Shown here: piece by piece, positions 1 to 5,941 of the stretch
Numbering within the stretch: position 1 is the first letter of the stretch
Layout of the letters: each line of letters begins with the position of its first letter
Assembly: GCA_900554395.1 (NCBI GenBank)
Contig: USHB01000089.1
Coordinates: 1-6,562 of the forward strand
Reading direction: 5' to 3'
Source of the DNA: an uncultured Phascolarctobacterium sp.
Lineage (GTDB): Bacteria > Bacillota > Negativicutes > Acidaminococcales > Acidaminococcaceae
Length of the DNA: 6,562 nucleotides
Made by a program: the position numbers and the translations under genes
The notes under the pieces: model-generated
Database searches by the model: none
Seen by the model: the letters and a program-made list of their open reading frames with translations, nothing else
What the model was told of the DNA's origin: nothing

Positions 1-913
1 CGATGATTTTGCGTTTGCCTTCCGGTGCGGTTACGCCTGCCAGTTTACCGTAAAAACGTTCACGCGCATCTACGCAGATAAAGTTAATATCAAACTGTCC
101 GCCTTCTCCGAATACGGAGCAAACTTCTTCGCGTTCGTTTTTGCGCAGCAGGCCGTGGTCTACAAATACGCAGGTAAGCTGTTTGCCGATAGCTTTGGCT
201 AGCATTGCGGCACAAACGCTGCTGTCTACGCCGCCGCTCAAAGCGCACAGTACTTTGCCGGTGCCGATTTTTTCTTTCAGTTCCTGCACGGTTTCTTCAA
301 CAAAGCTGTCCATTTTCCACGTTCCGGCGCAGCCGCATACATTGTAAACAAAGTTGCTCAGCATTTTGGTGCCGTTGTCGGTATGCAGCACTTCGGGGTG
401 GAACTGCACGCAGTACAAACCGCGGCTTACATCTTCTGCCGCCGCAACCGGGCAGTTAGGAGTATGCGCCGTAATTTTAAAACCGGGCGCTGCGGTTTCA
501 ATATAATCGTTATGGCTCATCCAGCAAACATTTTTTGCCGGAATATCTTTAAACAAGAGGCTTTCCGTATCAAAATCAACTAAAGTTTTGCCGTATTCAC
601 GTTCCGGTGCTTTGCATACATGTCCGCCCAACATATGCATCATAAGCTGGCTGCCGTAGCAGATGCCCAAAACAGGTACGCCCAGTTTGTAAATTTCTTC
701 GCTGATGGTCGGGGAATCTTCCAGATAAACGCTGTTGGGGCCGCCGGTAAAGATAATGCCTTTCGGATTTTTGGCTTTTATCTTTTCAAGGCTCTGCTTG
801 TAAGACATAATTTCGCAGTATACACCGCTTTCCCTAACGCGGCGGGCAATAAGCTGATTGTACTGGCCGCCAAAGTCAATTACTAAAATCATTTCCTGAT
901 TGTCGGTTTTCAT
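1..913 (-). CDS. guaA: GMP synthase (glutamine-hydrolysing), N-terminal part, cut by the window edge
   Basis: Cytoplasmic enzyme that aminates XMP to GMP with glutamine and ATP, the last step of de novo GMP synthesis. I translated 304 codons of an open frame from the ATG at 911-913 to the left edge. A class I glutamine amidotransferase domain fills about residues 9-190, with the nucleophile Cys85 in GICYGSQ and the other triad residues His172 and Glu174 in QFHPEV. The ATP-pyrophosphatase domain follows, with its P-loop SGGVDSS at 226-232 and [11 protein letters not shown] at 250-260. The rest of that domain and the C-terminal dimerisation domain, roughly 200 residues in this family, lie outside. 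The start is supported by AGGAGG at 925-930, ten bases upstream; a second in-frame ATG at codon 8 fits the ribosome site less well. It lies 103 bases after the DUF1638 gene and probably has its own promoter in that gap. Identification is secure; the missing end is due to the window boundary. Confidence 0.97.
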   Translation of the reverse strand, partial: MKTDNQEMILVIDFGGQYNQLIARRVRESGVYCEIMSYKQSLEKIKAKNPKGIIFTGGPNSVYLEDSPTISEEIYKLGVPVLGICYGSQLMMHMLGGHVCKAPEREYGKTLVDFDTESLLFKDIPAKNVCWMSHNDYIETAAPGFKITAHTPNCPVAAAEDVSRGLYCVQFHPEVLHTDNGTKMLSNFVYNVCGCAGTWKMDSFVEETVQELKEKIGTGKVLCALSGGVDSSVCAAMLAKAIGKQLTCVFVDHGLLRKNEREEVCSVFGEGGQFDINFICVDARERFYGKLAGVTAPEGKRKII

Positions 914-961
914 ACGGCTTTCATCCTCCTGTAAATAATTTTTACGTTTCTTTATCCTATA

Positions 962-990
962 ATTTTACAATAATAAGTGTAAAAAAGCAA
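962..990 (-). promoter_or_regulatory. Candidate guaA promoter
   Basis: Read on the minus strand, a -35-like TTGCTT (985-990) is followed after 17 bases by a -10-like TAAAAT (962-967), about 50 bases upstream of the guaA start. The spacing is ideal but neither hexamer is a perfect match, and the region is AT-rich. An alternative pairing of TTTACA with TATAGG is also possible. It overlaps the inverted repeat at 963-984. Confidence 0.45.
963..984. repeat. Perfect 7-bp inverted repeat in the guaA promoter region
   Basis: TTTTACA (963-969) and TGTAAAA (978-984) are exact reverse complements separated by 8 bases. The repeat occupies the spacer and -10 of the candidate guaA promoter, where a repressor operator would be expected. 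The arms are AT-rich, so chance is possible. I do not recognise it as the site of a known regulator. Confidence 0.4.
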
Positions 991-1016
991 ACAAAATGCC
1001 TGTTTCAGCGCGCTTT

Positions 1017-1643
1017 TCAGCCCTCTTTGGCAATAATACGGAAGTTTTCGTCAATATCGCCCGTCAACAGTTTACGCAGCAGGCCATATTTACCGGGAAC
1101 CACTTCTATCGTGCCGTTCAGCACGTCCACAAGCGGCTGCATTTCTTTTCTGATAGTATCCACATCATATACGCCGGTATCTACAATATAAAAATGCTCA
1201 AAACCTTTAAAAATCTGCCGCAGCCATGCTTCTCCGGCTTCCTTGCCTTTTTCGGCAATCTGCTTTTCAAGGTTCAGCTCGCCCTGCTTCATGGTTTCCC
1301 ACCAGCTTTCCGTCATAAAAATGCCGTTTTTGGCACGGCAAATAGATTTTATATCATCACCGGAAAGCAAAACATCAACGCAGTCGCGCGTTTTGGGTAT
1401 AACAAGCTCTGCCGTTGTTGCTTTTAAATTGGCAGTACCGCCGCCGCAGCCGCTTACGCAGATTAAAATTCTGTCTACATTATATAAATTATCAATGGTA
1501 TTTTGCAGATACTCATGCAGTTCTTTAGGGTCGCTGTGCAAATGGCGCGGTAAATAATATACCGGCGTATCAAGATTATATTCCGCCAGCAAATGCTGGA
1601 TTTCTTTTTTAAGAGTAGGACAGGAAAGAATTATTTGTTTCAT
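1017..1643 (-). CDS. DUF1638 family protein of unknown function
   Basis: A 208-residue protein, probably cytoplasmic, with no signal peptide or membrane segment. The pattern matches the DUF1638 family: an N-terminal ILSCPTLKKEIQ strand and helix (5-16), then YYLPRHLHSDPKEL (29-42), then a central RILICVSGCGGGTANLK segment (58-74) where relatives usually have a YGLCGNG-like turn, then LVIPKTRDCVDVLLSG (80-95), then a FMTESWWE stretch and a C-terminal region ending in GKYGLLRKLLTGD. The conserved cysteines Cys8, Cys66 and Cys88 suggest metal or ligand binding, but the biochemical role is not established to my knowledge. The ATG at 1641-1643 is chosen over a TTG one codon upstream because it is ATG and sits 8 bases after AGGAG (1652-1656). 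The gene is co-directional with guaA and divergent from the amidohydrolase/transporter operon, so it could be a stand-alone gene or weakly linked to either. Confidence 0.85.
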   Translation of the reverse strand: MKQIILSCPTLKKEIQHLLAEYNLDTPVYYLPRHLHSDPKELHEYLQNTIDNLYNVDRILICVSGCGGGTANLKATTAELVIPKTRDCVDVLLSGDDIKSICRAKNGIFMTESWWETMKQGELNLEKQIAEKGKEAGEAWLRQIFKGFEHFYIVDTGVYDVDTIRKEMQPLVDVLNGTIEVVPGKYGLLRKLLTGDIDENFRIIAKEG

Positions 1644-1651
1644 CAATAACG

Positions 1652-1656
1652 CTCCT
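1652..1656 (-). promoter_or_regulatory. Ribosome binding site that sets the DUF1638 start
   Basis: On the minus strand the leader reads AAAGGAGC, with AGGAG at 1652-1656. It lies 8 bases from the ATG at 1643 and only 5 from the alternative TTG at 1646, which favours the ATG. Confidence 0.75.
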
Positions 1657-1668
1657 TTGAATCTGGTT

Positions 1669-1698
1669 TATATAATAAGTATAACACAACGGAGTAAA
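1669..1698 (-). promoter_or_regulatory. Candidate promoter of the DUF1638 gene
   Basis: On the minus strand TTTACT (1693-1698) and TATATA (1669-1674) are 18 bases apart, close to the gene start. A TATACT just inside the spacer is another possible -10. The AT-rich context makes several registers plausible, so the exact hexamers are tentative. Confidence 0.35.
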
Positions 1699-1853
1699 AT
1701 TCACCTGCATTTATTGCCAGCAAATATCTATCAGCATACCGTTTTTATCTTTGTGATAATTACACTGCACATAAACATATACCGATTTTTTGAAAGCATT
1801 TAATTACCTTCATATTTTATCATAATAAAAATACCCAAAATATATATTATAAA

Positions 1854-1882
1854 TTGTTAATTGCAGTACGTTGTGATATAAT
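1854..1882 (+). promoter_or_regulatory. Strong sigma-A-type promoter of the amidohydrolase/transporter operon
   Basis: TTGTTA (1854-1859) and a perfect TATAAT (1877-1882) are separated by exactly 17 bases. A TG one base upstream of the -10 makes it an extended -10 element. Transcription would start near 1888-1890, giving a leader of about 60 bases that contains the hairpin at 1898-1931. This is the best promoter in the window and would drive all six plus-strand genes. Confidence 0.8.
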
Positions 1883-1897
1883 TTTACCATTAATAAA

Positions 1898-1931
1898 AAT
1901 ACAGTTGCATGTTTTTAAAATGCACTGTATT
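1898..1931 (+). promoter_or_regulatory. Leader hairpin (or operator-like inverted repeat) just upstream of the ribosome site
   Basis: AATACAGTTGCAT (1898-1910) pairs with ATGCACTGTATT (1920-1931) to give 12 base pairs with one bulged T, around a 9-base loop. It begins about 10 bases after the predicted transcription start and ends 3 bases before AGGAGG. There is no U-tract, so it is not a terminator. It may protect the mRNA 5' end, tune ribosome access, or be a repressor roadblock site in DNA form. Confidence 0.6.
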
Positions 1932-1933
1932 AC

Positions 1934-1939
1934 AGGAGG
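1934..1939 (+). promoter_or_regulatory. Ribosome binding site that supports a TTG start
   Basis: A perfect AGGAGG lies 9 bases upstream of the TTG at 1949-1951. No in-frame ATG occurs until codon 63, beyond the conserved N-terminal motif, so TTG must be the start. Confidence 0.85.
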
Positions 1940-1948
1940 CAAGTTAAA

Positions 1949-2815
1949 TTGATCACCTTAAAAAACGGTGACGGAATAAAATGGCCATATGGCAAACGCA
2001 TTGCCGTACTTTTAACTTTCGATTTTGATGCTGAATATCTGCGGTATTCTGTAACAGGGCAAAAAACGCTTGGCTTTTCGGATATCTCGCGCGGACAATA
2101 CGGGCCACACGAAGGCTTAAAACGCTGTCTTGATATGCTGGAGCGCCAAAATATTAAAACAACATTTTTCGTTCCCGGCATTGTTGCCGAAAAATACCCG
2201 GATGAAGTAAAACAAATTGCTGACGCAGGCCACGAATTAGCATATCACGGTTATATGCATGATGCCAGAATAGGCATCCCCGAAACAGAAGAAGAAGAAA
2301 ATATGGCTAAAACAGAAAATATTCTTGAAGCCATCAGCGGCAGAAAAGTTATCGGGCACCGCGCACCACTTGATGCCTTACAGACTTATAGCATTAAACT
2401 GATGCAAAAACGCGGTTATTTATACAGTTCTACTTTAAAAGATTGTGACTGGGCATATATCCACGAAGGTGCACAGCCTGTTGTAGAACTGCCCACCGAA
2501 CCAGGCTTTGATGATTTTTCATTCTTTTATTTTTCTTACGCCGATGCACATACCATTACCTGCAGCTATCCTGCCGAATATGTTTATAATATGTGGAAAG
2601 ATGCCTTTGACGAACTGGCAAACGAAGGCGACAAAATTATGTGCCTTAAACTGCATCCACAACTAATCGGCCGTTCCAGCCGCATCAGAATGTTGGAACG
2701 TTTAGTGCTGTATATGCACCAAAACGGAGCATGGATTGCAGGTTGTGAAGAAGTTGCCCGTTATGTGCTTGCACAAAACAGAAAGGAGACTGATTTAGAT
2801 GCTGTGGCCGAATAA
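1949..2815 (+). CDS. CE4/NodB-fold amidohydrolase (polysaccharide deacetylase family, HpPgdA/PuuE-like), first copy
   Basis: A 288-residue metal-dependent C-N hydrolase of the carbohydrate esterase 4 superfamily. Family motifs are all present in order: FDFD with the probable catalytic base Asp25 and metal ligand Asp27; HGYMH with metal ligands His100 and His104; GHRAP with Arg138; and LHPQLIGR with His236. The WPYGKR lead-in, the RGQYGPHEG stretch and the HPQ-IGR end are typical of the branch holding Helicobacter PgdA and the PuuE allantoinase. That branch acts on varied amides and cyclic imides as well as sugars. There is no signal peptide, so it should be cytoplasmic, which makes a cell-wall substrate unlikely. 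It starts with TTG, is the first gene after a strong promoter, and its last 17 bases overlap the second copy. A role in opening or deamidating the compound brought in by the downstream transporter is inference; automatic annotation would probably call it a polysaccharide deacetylase. Confidence 0.88.
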   Translation: MITLKNGDGIKWPYGKRIAVLLTFDFDAEYLRYSVTGQKTLGFSDISRGQYGPHEGLKRCLDMLERQNIKTTFFVPGIVAEKYPDEVKQIADAGHELAYHGYMHDARIGIPETEEEENMAKTENILEAISGRKVIGHRAPLDALQTYSIKLMQKRGYLYSSTLKDCDWAYIHEGAQPVVELPTEPGFDDFSFFYFSYADAHTITCSYPAEYVYNMWKDAFDELANEGDKIMCLKLHPQLIGRSSRIRMLERLVLYMHQNGAWIAGCEEVARYVLAQNRKETDLDAVAE

Positions 2816-3620
2816 CAAACGCCTCGCGCTGATGCTCTCCTTTGATATTGATGCCGAAACTTTATGGCTTACACGCAATCCAATCAACAAAATACATCCG
2901 TCAAACCTTTCACGCGGCGAATATGCAGTCAAGCAGGGAATTCCCCGCATTCTGCGGATGCTGGAAGCGGAAAACCTTCATGCAACATTTTTTACTACCG
3001 CTTACACGGCAGAAATCCATCCGGAAGTAATAAAATGCATAGCAGCCTGTGGGCATGAAATTGCCTACCATGGCTATCTGCACGAAGTTTATGATAACTA
3101 TGAAGAAGAAAATGCACTGATGGCCAAAGCCGAAGGAATTTTTACCGGACTGATTGGCAAACGCCCTGTTGGCCAGCGTATGCCGGACGGATTTGTATAT
3201 GATTTTCATTTACAGCTCTGGCTGGACAGAGGTTACATCTATTCTTCCAACTGGCGCAATAACGATGGCCCGTTCCTGCATAAAATCAACGGCAAAACAG
3301 TGCCGATTGTAGAACTGCCGAAAGATGGCATTGTAGATGATACCAGTTATGATATGTATACCATCCAATCTCCGGAACACCATTATCTGCGCAGCGGACG
3401 TGAAATGACGGGAATTTGGATGGAAGAATTTGACGGGCTTGCAGATGAAGGACGCATGATGAATTTTGTTATGCATCCGCAATTCATCGGCCGCCCAGGC
3501 TATGTGCGCGCTTTACGTGATTTTATACGTTATGCCAAAGACAACGGCGCATGGATTTGCACCGATGAACAGGCAGCCCGCTGGGTATTGGCGCAAAACG
3601 GTTTTACTGAATATGCCTGA
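2799..3620 (+). CDS. CE4/NodB-fold amidohydrolase (polysaccharide deacetylase family, HpPgdA/PuuE-like), second copy
   Basis: A 273-residue paralogue of the preceding gene, in a different reading frame and overlapping it by 17 bases, so translation is probably coupled. AGGAG (2784-2788) lies 10 bases before its ATG, inside the upstream gene. The catalytic set is retained: FDIDAE with Asp16 and Asp18, HGYLH with His91 and His95, Arg127, and MHPQFIGRP with His226. The usual RAP triplet is RMP here (GQRMP against GHRAP in the first copy), and the substrate-side loop at about 180-200 differs strongly, so the two are not a recent duplication and may have different substrates or form a mixed oligomer. 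The segment SFDIDAETLWLTR is closer to the common family pattern than its partner. No signal peptide is seen, so it should be cytoplasmic. The substrate is unknown; allantoin, a cyclic imide, a hydantoin-like ring or an N-acyl amino acid all fit the neighbours. Confidence 0.88.
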   Translation: MLWPNNKRLALMLSFDIDAETLWLTRNPINKIHPSNLSRGEYAVKQGIPRILRMLEAENLHATFFTTAYTAEIHPEVIKCIAACGHEIAYHGYLHEVYDNYEEENALMAKAEGIFTGLIGKRPVGQRMPDGFVYDFHLQLWLDRGYIYSSNWRNNDGPFLHKINGKTVPIVELPKDGIVDDTSYDMYTIQSPEHHYLRSGREMTGIWMEEFDGLADEGRMMNFVMHPQFIGRPGYVRALRDFIRYAKDNGAWICTDEQAARWVLAQNGFTEYA

Positions 3621-3663
3621 TTGGCTATTCTACCTTTAATAAAAAGATGAGAGGGGTTTTATT

Positions 3664-4500
3664 ATGTTTAACAAAAAACTGGCAAAAAAATTATTGGCTC
3701 TCGGCGCAGCAGCTGTATTCACACTTGCTCTTGCAGGCTGCGGCGGCAGTGAAAAAGCTGAACCGGCAAAAGAAGCTGCCGGCAGCAAATTAACCATTGC
3801 CATTAACGCAACTTTTCCGCCGTTTGAATCGGTTAAAGAAGGTACACATGATTATACCGGCATTGATATTGACATTGCCAGATATATTGGACAAAAACTG
3901 GGCAAAGAAGTTACCTTCACCGATATGAAATTTGCTTCTCTTGTGCCGACACTCCAAAGCGGCCGTGCTGATATGATTGTATCTGCCATTTCTCCTACTG
4001 ACGAACGTAAAGAAGTTCTTGATTTTACAGAACCTTATTATTACCCGATGAAAGCCATTATCTGCCTTAAAGGTGCTAATTATGATAACTTCGACAAGCT
4101 GAAAGGTTTAAAAGCCGGTGCTTCCATGGGAACTACCTATGTACAGGAATTAAAAGATGCCGGCGGCATTGAGGTTGTAGAACTTGATACTACGCCGCTT
4201 GTTGTTCAGGATATTTTAAACGGACGCCTTGCCGCAGGTTTATTTGATGCCGCACAGGCAGCCGTATTCATCAGCCATAACGATAAACTTGAAATGCATA
4301 CTCTGGATTTGCCAATAGTTTATGCCGACACTTTTGCTGTTGCACTGCCTAAAGGTTCTGCCGATGTTGCCAAAGTAGACGGAATTTTAAAAGAAATGCA
4401 GCAAAATGGCGAAATGCATAAAATTTTGGTTAAACATCTTGGAGAGACAGCCGTTAAACAATATGAAGACGCTGTTGCCAAACTAAAACCTGCAAAATAA
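3664..4500 (+). CDS. Polar amino acid ABC transporter, substrate-binding lipoprotein (SBP family 3)
   Basis: A 278-residue extracytoplasmic binding protein that captures a polar amino acid or a similar small zwitterion and delivers it to the permease encoded next. It begins with a lysine-rich n-region, a hydrophobic core and the lipobox LAGC, so Cys26 should become the lipidated N-terminus. A short charged linker (about 27-41) leads into the bilobed family 3 domain, with LTIAINATFPPFES (43-56), GIDIDIARYIGQKLG (66-80) and LQSGRADMIVSAISPTDERK (97-116). Arg115 is at the position that usually holds the ligand carboxylate, and Asp195 in LFDAAQA at the one that usually holds the amino group, so an alpha-amino-acid-like ligand is likely. 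The start is supported by GAGGGG 7 bases upstream. It follows the second amidohydrolase by 43 bases with no terminator between, and is followed by a GC-rich hairpin before the permease. The ligand itself is not predictable. Confidence 0.93.
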   Translation: MFNKKLAKKLLALGAAAVFTLALAGCGGSEKAEPAKEAAGSKLTIAINATFPPFESVKEGTHDYTGIDIDIARYIGQKLGKEVTFTDMKFASLVPTLQSGRADMIVSAISPTDERKEVLDFTEPYYYPMKAIICLKGANYDNFDKLKGLKAGASMGTTYVQELKDAGGIEVVELDTTPLVVQDILNGRLAAGLFDAAQAAVFISHNDKLEMHTLDLPIVYADTFAVALPKGSADVAKVDGILKEMQQNGEMHKILVKHLGETAVKQYEDAVAKLKPAK

Positions 4501-4507
4501 AAAGCTG

Positions 4508-4539
4508 CCCGGCAGCGGCTTTGCCGTTAGCCGGGTTTT
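4508..4539 (+). terminator. Intercistronic GC-rich hairpin with short T-tract (leaky terminator or mRNA stabiliser)
   Basis: CCCGGCAGCGGC (4508-4519) pairs with GCCGTTAGCCGGG (4523-4535) to give 12 pairs, including one G-U, with one bulged A and a 3-base loop, followed by TTTT (4536-4539). It lies 7 bases after the binding-protein stop codon and about 20 before the permease start. The T-run is short, so it probably gives partial termination or 3' end protection, raising binding protein over membrane subunits. A smaller stem, GCTGC with GCAGC (4504-4516), overlaps its left arm and could compete with it. Confidence 0.7.
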
Positions 4540-4558
4540 AAGTTTAAAGGAGTAAATT

Positions 4559-5215
4559 ATGCTTGATTTTTCTGTATTAGACCCGTATCTGCCTCTTCTG
4601 GCATCAGCAATATGGATTACCATTAAATTTACATTTTTCTCAACTGTTATCGGCTTTTTAGGCGGCTTTATTCTCGCTCTGATTACGCTTTCACACAACA
4701 AAGTATTTTCTTTTCTTGCCAAAGCATATATCTCCGTGTTCCGCGGCACTCCGCTTTTAGTGCAACTAATGCTTATCTACTTTGCTACGCCGCAGCTTAC
4801 CGGCTATACAATTAGTGCTCTGGAAGCGGGCGTGCTGTCCTTCGGTCTTAACTCTGCCGCCTATATTTCAGAAGCGCTGCGCGGCGGCATTCTTTCCGTA
4901 GACCGCGGGCAATGGGAAGCCTCCATGTCTTTAGGCGTACCCACTCACCGTTTTATTTTGGATGTTATCCTGCCGCAGGCAATAAAAAATGCCCTGCCCT
5001 CACTTGTAAACGAAAGTATTATGCTCCTGAAAGATTCCAGCCTTGTTTCCGTTATCGGCGTTGCCGATACCCTGCGCTGGGCAGATTTAATTCAGGCCAA
5101 AACCTTCCGTGCATTTGAGGCCTTTATCGTGGCAGCAGCAGTTTACTATGTACTGGTAATGCTGCTCAACCTGCTTGGAGCTTACCTTGAAAGGAAGGTG
5201 CGCGTAAGTGATTAA
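4559..5215 (+). CDS. Polar amino acid ABC transporter, permease (HisM/GlnP family)
   Basis: A 218-residue inner-membrane subunit that forms the translocation path, probably as a homodimer since only one permease gene is present. Hydrophobic spans are visible at about 12-43 (long first helix), 57-77, 88-105 and 187-208, with the dimer-family motif FRGTPLLVQL at 61-70. The coupling EAA loop is clear at 120-140, from EASMSLG to ILPQA, followed by KNALPSLVNE; this loop docks on the ATPase. Length matches the usual 215-230 residues. AGGAG (4548-4552) is 6 bases before the ATG. The gene follows the binding protein after 58 bases containing a hairpin and overlaps the ATPase gene by 8 bases, which indicates translational coupling of the two membrane-complex subunits. 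Specificity is set mainly by the binding protein and cannot be read here. Confidence 0.95.
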   Translation: MLDFSVLDPYLPLLASAIWITIKFTFFSTVIGFLGGFILALITLSHNKVFSFLAKAYISVFRGTPLLVQLMLIYFATPQLTGYTISALEAGVLSFGLNSAAYISEALRGGILSVDRGQWEASMSLGVPTHRFILDVILPQAIKNALPSLVNESIMLLKDSSLVSVIGVADTLRWADLIQAKTFRAFEAFIVAAAVYYVLVMLLNLLGAYLERKVRVSD

Positions 5216-5933
5216 AGTAGAACATCTTGCCAAAAGTTTCGGCAAACTGCAAGTATTAAAAGATATTTCGCTCACCATCAATAAAGGCGAAGTTGTTACT
5301 ATAATCGGCCCCAGCGGCAGCGGCAAAAGCACATTGCTGCGTTGTTTAAACCTTTTGGAACGTCCGGACAGCGGCAAAATTATTTTTGACGGCACAGATA
5401 TTTTAAGCGGCAATATAAAAATAGAAAACATCCGCAAAAATGCTTGTATGGTATTTCAGCATTTTAATTTATTTGCCAATATGACGGCACTGCAAAACGT
5501 GGCTTATGCCCCGCGCGTAGTCAACGGCTTAAGCCGCTCCGAAGCAGAAGAAAAAGCCCTGAAACTGCTGAAAACCGTAGGCCTTGGCGATAAAGCAGGC
5601 CAATACCCAAGCCGTCTTTCCGGCGGACAGAAACAACGCGTAGCTATCGCCCGCGCAATGGCAATGGAACCTGAAGTTCTGCTTTTGGACGAACCTACCT
5701 CAGCTCTTGACCCGGAAATGGTAAAAGAGGTACTTGACGTTATTAAAGGACTTGCCAATACAGGTATTACCATGGTGCTTGTTACGCATGAAATGGGTTT
5801 TGCCCGTGATGTTTCTGATGTTATTCATTTTATGGATGAAGGTTACCTTATTGAAAGCAATAGTCCGAAGGAATTTTTTGCAAACCCGCAGACAGAACGT
5901 GCGCGTAAATTTCTTTCAACCATTTTATCGTGA
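5208..5933 (+). CDS. Polar amino acid ABC transporter, ATP-binding protein (GlnQ/HisP family)
   Basis: A 241-residue cytoplasmic ATPase that powers the importer. All ABC motifs are intact: Walker [10 protein letters not shown] at 34-42, Q-loop Gln84 in VFQHFNLF, signature [16 protein letters not shown] from 137, Walker B LLLDEP at 158-163, D-loop SALD at 165-168 and switch His194 in VTHEMGFA. The VFQHFNLF and [11 protein letters not shown] stretches are characteristic of the polar amino acid (PAAT) ATPases, and the length is typical, without a C-terminal regulatory domain. The start is GTG, placed so that GTGATTAA overlaps the permease stop by 8 bases; a purine-rich AAGGAAGG lies about 9 bases upstream. 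The next gene starts 8 bases after its stop, so the racemase-like enzyme belongs to the same transcript. Confidence 0.96.
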   Translation: MIKVEHLAKSFGKLQVLKDISLTINKGEVVTIIGPSGSGKSTLLRCLNLLERPDSGKIIFDGTDILSGNIKIENIRKNACMVFQHFNLFANMTALQNVAYAPRVVNGLSRSEAEEKALKLLKTVGLGDKAGQYPSRLSGGQKQRVAIARAMAMEPEVLLLDEPTSALDPEMVKEVLDVIKGLANTGITMVLVTHEMGFARDVSDVIHFMDEGYLIESNSPKEFFANPQTERARKFLSTILS

Positions 5934-5941
5934 GGCCCATT

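Larger units (their letters stand above)
1644..1948. other. Divergent intergenic region
   Basis: This 305-base AT-rich spacer separates the minus-strand DUF1638 gene from the plus-strand operon. It holds ribosome sites and candidate promoters at each end plus the leader hairpin, all listed separately. In the middle, about 1700-1850, I see no convincing open frame, RNA gene, terminator or repeat. Confidence 0.7.

Noticed and set aside
141..886. Several plus-strand open frames of 66-88 codons
   Set aside because: They lie wholly opposite guaA, have low-complexity or implausible translations, and lack family motifs. The minus strand carries an unambiguous GMP synthase.
910..924. Four-codon reading frame (ATG at 924-922, stop overlapping the guaA start as ATGA)
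   Set aside because: Its ATG overlaps the AGGAGG ribosome site itself, so it cannot be initiated from that site. It is probably a by-product of the leader sequence.
914..1016. Purine riboswitch in the guaA leader
   Set aside because: The predicted leader is only about 50 bases and I see neither the conserved three-way-junction segments nor a terminator, so there is no room for the roughly 65-base aptamer plus expression platform.
1700..1850. Possible small RNA, mobile element remnant or attachment site in the divergent spacer
   Set aside because: I see no terminator, no matching terminal repeats, no tRNA-like fold and no residual coding signal, only AT-rich spacer.
2799..2815. Possible frameshift splitting one long gene into two CE4 genes
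   Set aside because: Each frame has a full set of catalytic motifs and its own ribosome site, so this is an overlap between two complete paralogues.
2910..3482. Minus-strand open frames of 99 and 90 codons inside the second CE4 gene
   Set aside because: They are antisense shadows of a gene with clear family motifs and have no recognisable domain.
5087..5773. Minus-strand open frames of 116 and 89 codons opposite the permease and ATPase genes
   Set aside because: The sense strand carries complete transporter genes with all motifs. The antisense frames show no domain and no ribosome site of note.
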